Below, piece by piece: positions 44,450 to 53,710 of a DNA stretch of 64,000 nucleotides. Each line of letters begins with the position of its first letter. The first letter of the stretch is position 1. The notes beneath the pieces were generated by a model. The model saw only the letters and a program-made list of their open reading frames with translations, did not search any database and was not told where the DNA came from. Position numbers and translations under genes: made by a program. Source of the stretch: Kappaphycus alvarezii (Eukaryota > Rhodophyta > Florideophyceae > Gigartinales > Solieriaceae); assembly GCA_002205965.3 (NCBI GenBank), contig NADL03000699.1, positions 2,480,001-2,544,000 of the forward strand, given 5' to 3'.

Positions 44450-44520
44450 GCGTCTACCGGGGATCGAACCCGGGACCTCTTGCACCCAAAGCAAGAATCT
44501 TACCTCTAGACCATAGACGC
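44450..44520 (-). tRNA. tRNA-Pro (UGG)
   Basis: 71 nt that fold as a full cloverleaf. Acceptor stem GCGTCTA/TAGACGC has seven pairs, the D arm is short and normal, and the anticodon stem CTTGC/GCAAG holds the loop TTTGGGT with anticodon TGG at 44486-44488. The variable loop has five bases, and the T arm is CCGGG-TTCGATC-CCCGG with a B-box consensus. No intron. CCA is not encoded, as in eukaryotic nuclear tRNA genes. No stem mismatches beyond one G-T pair, so it is probably functional. It is transcribed toward the DUF7869-like remnant. Confidence 0.95.
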
Positions 44521-45190
44521 CCTGCAGCCATTGGCTACTGCCGGCATTACTTGGCGAAACCAAGATTATTTATAGGTATAATATTACCCGGTGAAAATGC
44601 CACGTGTACGACGTGGCAGCAATCACTAACTGAACCGAGCTGGAACGTATGCTTCCCCTCCGCCCCCTTCCCCTGCCAATAATCCCTTTCCTGCACCCAA
44701 CTTCGATTTCCAATCCCTGTTGTTTGATTCACTGGGTGCCCCCTGTCCCGCCACCATCCTGTTCGGCGGATCATCCCTTGCGCATTGCGGAGAGGCTGAA
44801 CACTACGGTCCACACGGTCCGCACTCGTATTTACCAGCGCATAAGTTGCACTCTATAGTCGCTATAATTTTTTTTTGGCTATCTTGTCTCGTACCCCGCT
44901 GCACGTGCCCGGGGTAAGTCGCCCAACTAGTTGGACCGGTCATTGTACCGTACAACCACAGTTTGAACTATAGATTGATGCGCTAGAGGATGCGCATGCG
45001 AATTGTATCTTCCGAGTAATCCTTTTGATATCGTAGTGCACACGACCTCACAAGGAGTAAAAGCTTTACACCACCCGCGGACTTCATTCGTTAGGCAGTC
45101 AGTATTCACTTACGAAAAACTAATGCGGAAACTTTCGTTTATCATTGATTGAGGAATGTGCAAAGCGGAAACGTCCGTCAACACTTGAGC
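44521..45190. other. gap, upstream flank of tRNA gene
   Basis: Includes a short palindromic word (gccacgt...acgtggc near 44600) and pyrimidine-rich sequence (44650-44790). No gene recognised. Confidence 0.4.
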
Positions 45191-45194
45191 CTAA

Positions 45195-46720
45195 ACCCGA
45201 TGACTGTACTTCTCAAACGGGTGCAGCAAGAGGCGCGGGCAAGAGTTCATTGGCACGACGACGCCTCCGGCAACCGGGTCCAGCACGGGGCATGGTGTGA
45301 GTTTTGCCCCTGCCGCTCCGCGTGCATCGACGCAGGCCGTGGACCGCGCCGCCCCCGCCCCGACATCATGAGCTCCCCTACCAGACACTGACTCCACCTA
45401 TACTCTCGCGGCATGCGCCGTCTGCTCCCTTTCTGCCGAGACCTGAAGCTCTTCTCCGCAGGCTATCGTGAAGTCGACATTTTTCAGGGTATCCCCGCCC
45501 TTCACTGACACCGCTCGTTCTCCCCTTCATCAAGCTGGTCAAGGCACCTGCTGCTGCGCGTGGCGATGAAGCTACTTACCGGACCTTCCTGCACCTCCAT
45601 ATGCTGTCCACGGCCATCTTACGTCGCAGCCTCTGAGGGGAATAAGGCTGGCAATGGGGAGCCCTGTGGGTAGAAGCCGTCGCCGCACACCAGGCTCGGT
45701 CCGAAAGAGTTTAACGCACCCGCCCCATTCCCGGCTCTGGCCCCAATGCCACTCCTCGCTCCCGTCGCGCTGAGGCCCTCTGTGCCGACTCTCGGTATGG
45801 TAAATCCAAGAGGTTCCTCCATAATGCATAATGCACCGCTCGCGGATATCAACTACTCGGTCACGCTCCAGCAGCTCCGAGAACTGCATTCCTCGCCCCC
45901 ACTCCATTAGACCCATCCTCACAAATACGTTTGCCTCTTTTGGCAGGACGGCTTATGGGCGGCCTATCCCAGTCACACGAACCATAGGGCCGATGACATT
46001 TGGCACCGGATACGCAGCGTCGCCTATCGCCACAGCCCTGCCGACGCATTCCTCCTCGGACACCCTTCCTCTGGCACCCAGGTTTCAACGGCCCACTGGA
46101 CCGTAATGCTCTCTCGGCAACTAGGACTCTCCGTCTACGGCGATTCCCTCCCGCTCACCTGCCAGCGTTGCGAGCGCAGCATGGACCCCTCAGTGATCAC
46201 GCGACCGATCTCTGCCCTACCGGGTTTGGTCGCATCTATCGTCACAACTCGCTCCGCAATGCCCTAGCCACCCACGTCTTCCGCGGCGCGGGACTCGGCA
46301 GCCAATTCGAGATGCCTCTCCTCTTCCAGGGCACCGAGCTCCGGCCCGCCGACATTCTCGTCGTCCCCCAGTGCCGCTCCGACCGGCCAAGGCGCCCGAC
46401 CAGTCGCCTGTGACATTACTGTCGTCTCCATTCAATGCCGCCGTCTGCTCAAAGGCTACGGTAGCCCCTGGTGGCGCCGCGGATTTGGCCAACCAAGACA
46501 ATGTCAAAAATCTGGAACGCAAGCTCTCGCGCCGCCTCCCTCCCCGTTTGACACCCCAGCCCTTGCCCAGGACTTCAAATTCACCCTCATTGTGTTTGAC
46601 TCCCTCGCTGCGCTCTTCCCCAGACTATAGTCCTGCTTGAGGAGCTCATTGCGCGATTCGCAAGGAAGTACTGTATTTTACTACCGCATCCACAATCCCA
46701 GACGCATCTCCGGTGTAGGC
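45195..46720 (+). pseudogene. LINE lineage C, C-terminal half
   Basis: GC-rich + strand. Best pieces: STAHWTVMLSRQLGLSVYGD then LTCQRCERSMD (about 46087-46190, zinc-like Cys pair), TGFGRIYRHNSLRNALA and RPADILVVPQCRSD (46210-46380), then after a shift ACDITVVSIQCRRLLKGYG. The order (W...LSR.LGL, C..C, RHN.LRN.LA, (P/A)D.....D.TVV) is that of the C-terminal domain in the other LINEs here and fits the restriction-like endonuclease layout PD...D (family knowledge). The earlier part (45195-46080) is GC-rich with weak pieces such as LLPFCRDLKLFSAGYREVD. Several frameshifts. A lineage distinct from A and B by sequence. Confidence 0.6.
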
Positions 46721-47023
46721 GCTTCCGTAGTATTCTGCAATGACTATCCTGGTACGCACCCCAATGCACGGGGCCGACGTGGAACACCAAGTTCTTCGCT
46801 CTATTAGTCGGATCCAGATTTAATGAACATCCTTTCTTATTAACTTGTCTTTACGAACAAGGAAAGTACATTAATGAATACAAAAAGAACCATACAACGG
46901 TGCGCCGTAGTAAATTCCGGCGTCTGTGGACCAATCTCCACTCCCTCGTTCTGTGGATGTTCAGATTTTGTCTCGGTTTTAGATGAGGGTAGAGGCAATA
47001 TGTCAGTTTACCCTATCGTAAGA
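46721..47023. other. gap between LINE C and LINE A
   Basis: 300 bp, AT-rich at the left, no feature seen. Confidence 0.35.
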
Positions 47024-47802
47024 GTGGTGGTAAATCTTTATGGGTTGTACAATGTTGCACAGAAGCGTGCGGAGGGTATTCATAAATTAACTACGGATGC
47101 GGGCGGCGGGTAGAAACCTGTCGCGACTGCATTATTTGGAGACTAAATGCAAAACGGGTAACTAAGTCGCGGAGCTCCTGTTGAGGGGAGGAACCGCGAC
47201 GGGAAGCAGCGAAGGAAGCAAGGCGGCGGAAAAAACCCTTGCCGACGTTGCCCAAGGCGCCATAGATATCAATCCCGACGGGGGAGAGGAGTATATCGTT
47301 TTGGTTGCAGTAAGTGCCGTAATGACGATGTTTCTCGCGCTCTGCGAGTGTTGCGGCAGCGCCTGCGGTAACCGTGCTTGGCGAAATGTGGCGGCGTCCG
47401 GAGGGGTGGGCAACAGTAACGTCGACGGCAATATCGGCACTGTGAAGCCCGTATGCAGCGGGTATGTAAATGTCCATTCGTAGCGCGGGGACTCTGAATG
47501 CCCAGATGAGTTGGGAACCTGGTAGAGGAGCGGATGTTCGACGAGGGCGACGATCCCAACTTCCTTGCAGTAGCGGGCAAGAACGTTGTGGAGGATGTGA
47601 TGACGACTAGTCATTCCGTCTTCGTGTTTGCAGGTCAACGCGTGTTGACCACTTGGATCTAAAACGGGTGCGATGTCGGCCGAGCGACGGGAGCAGACCG
47701 GACAGCGAGTAGATCCAGGGAATAGCGCGATGCCAAGACGTAGAGCCAGAGCGACTTTCCACGTAGAAGAGGACATGTACGTACCGCGGTGGGGTGAGGA
47801 AG
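47024..47802 (-). pseudogene. LINE A C-terminal domain (copy 4, downstream part)
   Basis: Minus frame 47776-47162 reads MSSSTWKVALALRLGIALF, then RCPVCSRRSADIAPVLDPSG, HALTCKHEDGMTSRHH and LARYCKEVGIVALVEHPLL. A shift leads to MDIYIPAAYGLHSADIAV, DVTVAHPSGRRH and VGIDIYGALGNVGKGFFRRL. C-x2-C...H-x3-C-type zinc residues are followed by the D...........D.(T) acidic pair expected for the endonuclease. The 3' end at 47024 is the shared family terminus. The upstream part of the same copy lies at 49037-49220 beyond a nested LINE B. Confidence 0.72.
47792..47802. repeat. target duplication of LINE B, left copy
   Basis: gggtgaggaag, identical to 49037-49047. It borders the nested LINE B on the left and lies inside the LINE A coding sequence (LPHP codons). 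Confidence 0.75.
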
Positions 47803-49036
47803 GGGAAACGTTTGGGTGTTTTACTGTTGGAAGATATTTCCGACCTATCCCATGGTTTTCCAGACAACCGCAATCGACTCAAAAAGGGTATACCTACAGC
47901 GTAATGGGGAAGGAACTACGCTTCCTAAAATGCTACCTTCAGGCCAGCCATCAAGCAGGCCGCATTGGACATGACGGCTGCTGCAGCGTGCCTTTGCATC
48001 AAAACCCCCCGAACCTTTCCGTACGTCTCCAGTGCCCTCACAGCCACGTTTCTTGCCACGTCATTTAGCACTGCACATGCATCCGGGTGCCAACCTCCAA
48101 GAGTGGAGATTGGCACAGGCACGAGCCTGCCTCTGGTGGAGGTCGCGATAAAGGATTGATATCTTCTCTGCTTTGCATTTCGCGCCGCATTCAGAGAGGA
48201 CATTGGGTTGAAGGCCCTTACTCTTCTGTTGGAGGGAGCGAGGGGATTCACGAAGGTAACATCAAAAAAGTCGGTCCCTCCGCTGCTTCCCATTGCCTGG
48301 ATGTCTGGTCTCGTGCGGTGGAGACCATGGCGTGGCTCTACAACAGGATGGCGAGCAGCTCTTGCCAGGTCTTTCGCGAGAAGGGTTACTTGGCGATCGT
48401 GTCGGTTGATCCTTTGGGCTCCATGCAAGCAGTGCATCAGATGATCGCCATGTACATCGAGTGTGTCCGGGCAATTCCTTCTCGGGCATGGCGTGCCAGG
48501 GTGAAAAAGTGGGACTTGACAGTAGTATTGAAGCCACACCGAGAATTCTCGAGGGTCAATGCTTGTCTGTAGTCCGGGGCATGGGGGACAATACACCCAT
48601 TCCTTGGCTCCCGGAGGGCCATAGACGTGCGAAACGCCTGCCTCCTCGAATCCCCAAGAGGAATTCGTTTTTGCACTGCTTCATGGATTGCGTCCGTCAG
48701 CGTCTTTTGCGATGGTGTTTTTTGCGAGCAAATTACGCTGAACGGGATAATCCTAGACGGCAGGCAAGAGGTCGACCATCTCCGATGGGCATCTGCAGCT
48801 GCTTCGTATGTTCCTAGTTCCTTAATAGGCGTTGGGAGCAAGATCTTGCAAAGCTTGCTAGATGATGAGCTAGAAGCCAAGAACGCCGCAGCCGCGATGT
48901 TCTTCGCGGAGGTGAGTCCGATGCCAAGAGATGGTTTTTTCTTGTCCTTTGGTGTGACCGGCAGCTGGAGTTCTCGGAATACTTCCGAATCCAGTACTCC
49001 CCTGCCAATTTTCGAACACAGTCCTCCATCATCCAT
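47803..49036 (-). mobile_element. 5'-truncated LINE B nested in LINE A
   Basis: 1234 bp between identical 11-bp sequences, so a target-primed insertion. Its coding part (49036-47925) is the thumb and C-terminal domain of a LINE different from A. Its last about 120 bp are 3' UTR, matching 28542-28646 of the deletion derivative on the other strand. The end cacccaaacgtttccc is the family 3' terminus; there is no poly-A tail. Confidence 0.75.
47925..49036 (-). pseudogene. LINE B thumb, zinc and restriction-like endonuclease domain
   Basis: Frame 49036-48437 reads CSKIGRGVLDSEVFRELQLP, LGIGLTSAKNIAAAAFLASS (the GLGI....A..AF.AS pattern) and so on. A shift near 48550 leads to 48596-47925: LQYYCQVPLFHPGTPCPRRN, CPDTLDVHGDHLMHC, RINRHDRQVTLLAKDLARAA, TRPDIQAMGSSGGTDFFDVT and FQ-like RHAAAAVMSNAACLMAGL to the stop. 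C...C...H...C and RPD-x(13)-D agree with the R2-class restriction-like endonuclease (CCHC plus PDx12-14D; established). Here the catalytic PD and D are intact within a 223-codon open frame, the best-preserved endonuclease in the window. One frameshift separates it from the thumb. Confidence 0.75.
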
Positions 49037-49047
49037 GGGTGAGGAAG
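49037..49047. repeat. target duplication of LINE B, right copy
   Basis: gggtgaggaag, identical to 47792-47802. Confidence 0.75.
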
Positions 49048-49220
49048 CGAAGAGAAAACAGACGAGGCGGAGAATGTGCGCACGGAGAGGAGCCGTGCTC
49101 GGTCGTGGGCTACCGCGGACGAGAACAAACTATCGGACTTCGATAGCATGAGTTCAGTTGTGATCGCAGACTGGAGCCTTTCGCCGGGAGTAAGAGAGTC
49201 GCATGTATTGTCAAAATATA
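49037..49220 (-). pseudogene. LINE A, upstream part of copy 4
   Basis: Contains SLTPGERLQSAITTELM, RARLLSVRTFSASSVF and SSLPHP, nearly the same as PGERLQSSISSEL...FSTLPHP in the copy at 26.7 kb. It ends at the 11-bp duplication. Joined across LINE B it continues with the codons at 47802 (after a single-base deletion). The 5' end is about 49200-49255; beyond it the sequence is unrelated. Confidence 0.65.
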
Positions 49221-49255
49221 AGATTTGCAGGCCGTGGCTGGGGCGCGGGGTATCC

Positions 49256-49621
49256 TGTACTGTGAAGAAGCTGTGATCAGATAGTGGTGGGGAGTATATT
49301 CGGATTAAGTAAAACCTTGAAGTGAAAGGCATTGAACTATTTACTATATGCCCCGAGATACTCCCATAATCTAGATGGAACTGCTGAAAAGGCATACCGA
49401 ACCCTTGTGTAAGCGCAAAGGAAATGCTATACCATTCATCTTTTCCAAGAAAGTTTTGAGCTGAAGCAATAAAGCATGCCGCTCAAATTTGCAATTTATT
49501 TCGTTCCCTGAGGAACAGTAATAAGACGTCCACGAATTAATAGATCTCCAATTCAGATACTGAGTAGATACCTGACATGACCGAAATTCCAGAAATGACA
49601 GACCTTTTGACTAATGGCTGA
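49256..49621. other. gap before copia lineage 3
   Basis: AT-rich, no recognised feature. It is the pre-insertion flank of the copia element; the target site is at 49622-49628. Confidence 0.4.
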
Positions 49622-49628
49622 ACTTAAA

Positions 49629-49935
49629 TTGAACATGATGCTTTATGATTCAGTCTGGTTTCTATTAATGATGGAATTTGTTTAATGGGCGCCCTTTATT
49701 GCATGTCATATCTGCATTTGTTAACGGTACTTTCGTTGAAGATCTAATCATGGTTGCAACTACTGCTTGCCAGATTGGCTGCTTACTTAATCCTCTAGTT
49801 ACAAAGAACAACTAAACACTTAGAGCAGACGGTAACGAAAATACCGACAGAGTTTTTGATATCCATCTTTGATACTCTGATACCCCTGCTACTGCCAACT
49901 TGCTGATACAAACGCCTTTGCTCACCGCTCTTATT
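49629..49935 (+). repeat. 5' LTR of copia lineage 3
   Basis: 307 bp, begins ttgaacatgatgcttta, ends gctcttatt. Matches 55462-55768 along its full length without gaps. No clear TATA element; the promoter is not identified. Confidence 0.88.
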
Positions 49936-49936
49936 A

Positions 49937-49949
49937 TTATGGGCCCAGC
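49937..49949 (+). promoter_or_regulatory. primer binding site, half-tRNA iMet type
   Basis: ttatgggcccagc starts one base after the 5' LTR. Its complement gctgggcccataa is the anticodon stem-loop of eukaryotic initiator tRNA-Met. Drosophila copia and relatives use this internal half-tRNA as primer (established), so the position and sequence both fit. Confidence 0.75.
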
Positions 49950-50009
49950 TGTGGATTCAAGCCCGGCTGGTATGCCGAGAAGGCTCCGCTTCTCATGGGA
50001 TTTGAGAAA

Positions 50010-50800
50010 TGTCCCGTGGACAGACGGAAAGTGAAACCAAGAAGCGTGTGCTAAGTTAGTTGAGGTACGGAACTCCTTTTATGGCAAGCTATCCGACTCG
50101 AACTCAAACAAGATGTCCGCTGAGTTACGTGGGATTATGTTATAGTCCCAGCTTTATGGTAGGGCTAAAGACACTTACAGGTCCACCTCTGACTCCAGCA
50201 TTCAGTCTGCTCAGGAATGGAACAAAATTGTGGAAGCTGTTTACAAACGTGACTCCCTATCTGTAGTCTGTGAAGTTTGCCAAAGCCTTACAGGACTACT
50301 TTCTATGAAGAGGGGCTCTAATGAAACCTTTAAGAACGTTGAGTCAAGATTTATGGCGCAAGTCTGAATGTTCAACTCAACAACGAACTGTTGCAAATTG
50401 TCTGAAGCCCTAATGGCCTTTACGCCCCAATAAAATTCATCCGTTGACAAAACACAGAGAAATCTAATACTTTCTGCGTCCTCCAATGGCATCGCACATA
50501 ATTCGAGTGCCACAAATGATGAGTTCTTACAATCAGTCTGTTATGAAAAAGTGAGATCAGTCTTGAGGCAATGTGATAAAGCTTGGAGTGACAAGAGTGA
50601 GGAATCTAAAATCCTGTCTGTCAACTCTGTCAGTACTTCTCAAAGGAATGGATAAAAGTCCCGTAAGGACAAGTTAGCGCCTGCTCAGCTTAGTGAACTT
50701 AAGAGCAACAGTTAATGTCACAACTGTAGGGAATATGTGAATTGGCATTCTGACCATAATTCAGATGGAATTTTGAAGCCTGGAGTTAAATCAAGTCTTA
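50010..50800 (+). pseudogene. copia lineage 3 gag
   Basis: Readable across stops: VRNSFYGKLSDSNSNKMSAE, ELRGIML, QEWNKIVEAVYKRDSLSVV, NETFKNVESRFMAQV, TQRNLILSASSNGIA. The nucleocapsid end is CHNCREYVNWHSDHNSDGIL (about 50718-50777), a C-x2-C...H...H knuckle with one position altered. GAG function is capsid formation and RNA binding. It begins about 70 bp after the primer site, the usual spacing. Frameshifted near 50365. Confidence 0.6.
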
Positions 50801-50879
50801 AAACGATACAAAAAGACCACAAATCGAGTCTCAGAAAGGAGATGTTACATTTGGTATGGTGAAAGTGGTCTCAGACAAC

Positions 50880-51260
50880 AATGATATTGATGATGATTTT
50901 TCCAGTCCGCTCATAGACGACGGTGCCCCGTACAATGGCATTGGATTGTCTGAGTTAAGTAATTCAAATAATAATACTTCCAAAATGGGATGGTTAGCTA
51001 TAAACACTCCCTAAAAATCTTCAATCCAGTCCGTATTGGCAATAAGGCAACGGAGAAAATTCGAGCAAAACTCGAAAAATATTGGGACCAATTCTTTTAC
51101 GGTCTCGCAGGGACGATGATGAAATAGTTCTTATTCGACATTTGATTATTGAAGGATCGTCGCAATGGGTTATGGGTAGAAATGTTACGCGCCAGTGCAA
51201 TATCGAGCGCATTGGCACAAAAAGGTTGATAATTCATCGCAAGGAAGATTAAATCTATTT
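50880..51260 (+). pseudogene. copia lineage 3 protease
   Basis: DDGAPYNGIGLSELS at about 50916-50960 holds the aspartic protease active site, here D-D-G-A for the usual D-S/T-G-A. SSQWVMGRNVTRQCNIERIG (about 51157-51216) matches the ..qWVIGrNVT... part that precedes integrase in relatives (recalled pattern). A stop at 51019 and shifts interrupt. Confidence 0.55.
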
Positions 51261-51399
51261 TGTTGATCATGATCTACATATCTTTATTAGCTATGAAAAA
51301 TTTCTGCCGAAACATGTTATTGGCATGTCGAAAGCTCAGAAAAAATCATTTTGTGCTACTTCTCAGATAAATAAAGAAAAAAATCAGCAGGCCTTGGTC

Positions 51400-51533
51400 T
51401 GAAGTTAAGGAAATTGTTGATTAGGGTCACAAAAATATCTACGAACATTCAACGAGCACTAATATGAAGTTACTACCTCAGCGCGATAAGGTATGGAACC
51501 ATGAGATAATTAAGTGTAGTGCAATTGGCACTC
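51400..51533 (+). pseudogene. copia lineage 3 integrase, zinc-finger part
   Basis: Reads GHKNIYEHSTSTNMKLLPQR, then VWNHEIIKCSAIGT up to the insertion point at 51533. HxxxxxH gives the two His of the HHCC finger; the Cys pair (CSSC) is found at 52550-52561 on the far side of the nested LTR, in the same frame. One in-frame stop before the first His and one before the Cys pair. Confidence 0.6.
51529..51533. repeat. target duplication of the nested LTR, left copy
   Basis: cactc, repeated at 52539-52543. Five bases, the usual duplication for LTR elements; short, but supported by restoration of the host reading frame. Confidence 0.6.
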
Positions 51534-52538
51534 AAACTGTACTGCTATCGGCAGAGCTGATTTTGGTGATCTTTTTTTTGATCTGATTCACTGCTAACCA
51601 GCAGGCACTGTACTGTAAAGTACTGACAATTTTCGCTTTTCGCCCACTATTATTCCGGGTACTGTACAGCATAACCACCCGAGGGGGCTTGAGGGCTTGC
51701 AATCTGGACCACTCGGCCCCCAAATTGGACCTGATATTTTCGCAGGTGGAAGGCACATATTGGGCCAAGTGTCGACTTTACTTACCTCTAACTGGGATCT
51801 CCCTTACTTGGCTGACCCTAACTTCACGCACCACGCCGTCGTAGATAACCCTAAACTAGCTAACTAGTATTCATACTTACCTGGCCACTAGGGGCCCAGA
51901 TTAAAAAGCCACCTCGGTGTTGGCTCTGCACTTGACTCCCAACTTCCGCCTTTGCAGAAATCTTGCCAACGGCAACTTTGGATATAGCCACGTTTATCCG
52001 CCCGGGTCCCCATTTCTATCCTCCCCTTCTCTATCCAATATTATAGTACCCCTTTTGTTGTTTGTTTTTGATATTTACTCACACTTGGCGCCCCGGACTC
52101 CGGCGTCTATATACAAATAGGAACTTCAAGGTTGTAGTAGGTGACAACATTCTTATCTCCAAAGGAGATATTCAGCACTGCTGACACACTACTACATCTT
52201 CTTTGCCCAGTATGACAACTCTGGAGTATACCGTTCTTTGGAATCGATCCTTATCAAGGTTCTAGCATTTCGCGGACCTCGGCCCGGCCTTACAACCCGG
52301 AGGACAAGTATACCGTCCAGCCGTCCAAGGAATCACCCCCGCTCTTCCAGATCCACTTCTCCTCGCCACCGGCGAGCTGTGCTACTGCATCGCAGGGTGC
52401 TAAAAAAGAAAGAGGGACAGAGAACACGCTGTGAGTCTCGGTGTGTGTGCGTTGGTTTTTTCACTGTCTGACTGTGTTCCGTTCCCAGACGAGAAGAACT
52501 GCGCACCGCGCATTGCACTACATTAAGTACCTTGCTAA
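51534..52538 (+). mobile_element. solo LTR of a second family nested in the copia integrase
   Basis: About 1005 bp that match the LTR running off the window at 63165-64000 (for example ggacctgatattttcgcag, gcgccgtcgtagata, ttggccactaggg). The likely true start is tgtactgctatcggcag at 51538. A TATA element sits at the same offset in both copies. No internal region is present, so this is a solo LTR left by LTR-LTR recombination. It has no coding capacity. Orientation is given by the TATA element. Confidence 0.75.
52108..52113 (+). promoter_or_regulatory. TATA box in the solo LTR
   Basis: tatata about 574 bp from the LTR start, followed by aggaacttca. The copy at 63.74 kb has TATAAG at the same distance and the same aggaacttca word, so the element is conserved. 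Confidence 0.55.
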
Positions 52539-52925
52539 CACTCTTGAATAGTGCAGCAGCTGTTCGGTGACCTCTAAACCGGCTGATACAAGTAAAGTAT
52601 CGCTAAGTAAAATGGGCCTTGGCTTCAATACAGTGGTCCGTATCGACCATATCCATATCGATGGTAATAGAGTGTTTCATATCAAGGATTCTACTACGCC
52701 CTACTCTGTCGGTGATGTCGTTTATACAAACTCATTGGCTAATGCTATAACGCTATTTGAAACCTTATGGCTAAGTAAGTTCTGGGAACCAAAAACTATT
52801 CTGTTTGATTCAGCCTTTGGAAACGAGGTACTCGGTGAATACCTAAAAATTTATGCTATCGAGCCTCGAGCAATCCCTCCTCGACGACATAACAAAAGTG
52901 TTTTAGAATCAAAACTTAATTGAGT
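52539..52925 (+). pseudogene. copia lineage 3 integrase catalytic core
   Basis: From CSSCSVTSKPADTSKVSLSK the frame is open to 52923. RNase-H-fold core: VVRIDHIHIDGNRVFHIKDS (first Asp), TTPYSVGDVVYTN, LWLSKFWEPKTILFDSAFGN (second Asp) and RRHNKSVLESKLN (Glu). All three DDE residues are present, and the segment of about 118 codons has no internal stop, the best-kept part of the element. It joins 3' DNA ends to the target. It ends at a TGA at 52921-52923, after which the post-core region continues in the same sense. Confidence 0.78.
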
Positions 52926-53430
52926 GAGTCACATTTAATTCTGCTTAAAAGATGAATACCAACCGCAAAACGAAAAGGAAAAATGGATTACCATTCAAGA
53001 TGCTCTCAGAGTTTCGAAAGACCCCCATGGAACAGGTGTTTGCTCAGCTCAAGAGCTTGCTAAAGGTTATACAAGACCTGCACAAATGTCTCGCTACCTG
53101 TCAAAGTACCTAATGAGTTATTGGAAGCCCACAAAGATTTGATGGCCAATCGAAAGTTGAATCGTATACTTATGTCGAAGACAATTCATGAAACTTCAGT
53201 AAGCCCTGGGGATGCTGTTAAAATCTATAAAAAAAGAGCAGTTTGAGAAAAGATGCAAATGGTCCGCGCCGAAAATTGCCTTAGGGTACGATAAAGAAAC
53301 CGGAACCGCTACAGTACCAGGAAAAACAACAAAATAAAGGCTGCTTCTGAAGTCGTTCGTCAGGTCTTACCCACTGACTCACTGGCAAGTACCATACAGG
53401 AATCCATCGACTCGGTTGATGCATAAATTG
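52926..53430 (+). pseudogene. region between integrase core and Tudor-like module
   Basis: In pieces: KWITIQDALRVSKDPHGTGV, CSAQELAKGYTRPAQMSRYL (a pattern that follows the core in related copia elements, recalled), and EAHKDLMANRKLNRILMSKT. Function: target interaction or linker, by position only. Several stops. Confidence 0.45.
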
Positions 53431-53710
53431 ACGAAATGCACATAAAAGAATCTGATGGTACCAAAGGTGATCCTCCTACTGCAACAGACAATAGCAATGA
53501 AGAAACATCTGGTGGTACAATAATTCTTATTAATGGTACGTTTGTAGATGATGATGACGAAAGGCTCTCTAGGATGACAGATGTCTGTGATTATATTGAA
53601 GTGTATTGGCCCGAAGATGGTACATTCTACACAGGCAAAAGTCACGTCAATCAACAATGAGGATGAAAAATACAATATTGACTATGATGATGGTGATAAA
53701 GAAACGCTTT
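53430..53710 (+). pseudogene. Tudor/Agenet-like module in the copia polyprotein
   Basis: CDYIEVYWPEDGTFYTGK, then after a one-base insertion near 53643, VTSINNEDEKYNIDYDDGDK and ETLFN. This resembles Tudor/PWWP-related folds such as vYWp.d...Y.G.V.......h.V.YDDGd.E.L, known from histone-reading proteins (established pattern). Preceded by an acidic/Ser linker (GDPPTATDNSNEETSGGTI). A chromatin-reading role in integration targeting, as for chromodomains of some gypsy elements, is inference. Confidence 0.55.

Noticed and set aside
44195..44563. 122-codon minus frame overlapping the tRNA gene
   Set aside because: Part of its peptide (EVPGSIPGR) is just the translated T arm of the tRNA, a well-known false ORF.
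49937..49975. tRNA-like words (ggattcaagcc) after the copia LTR
   Set aside because: No cloverleaf can be built; the tRNA-like part is explained by the primer binding site.
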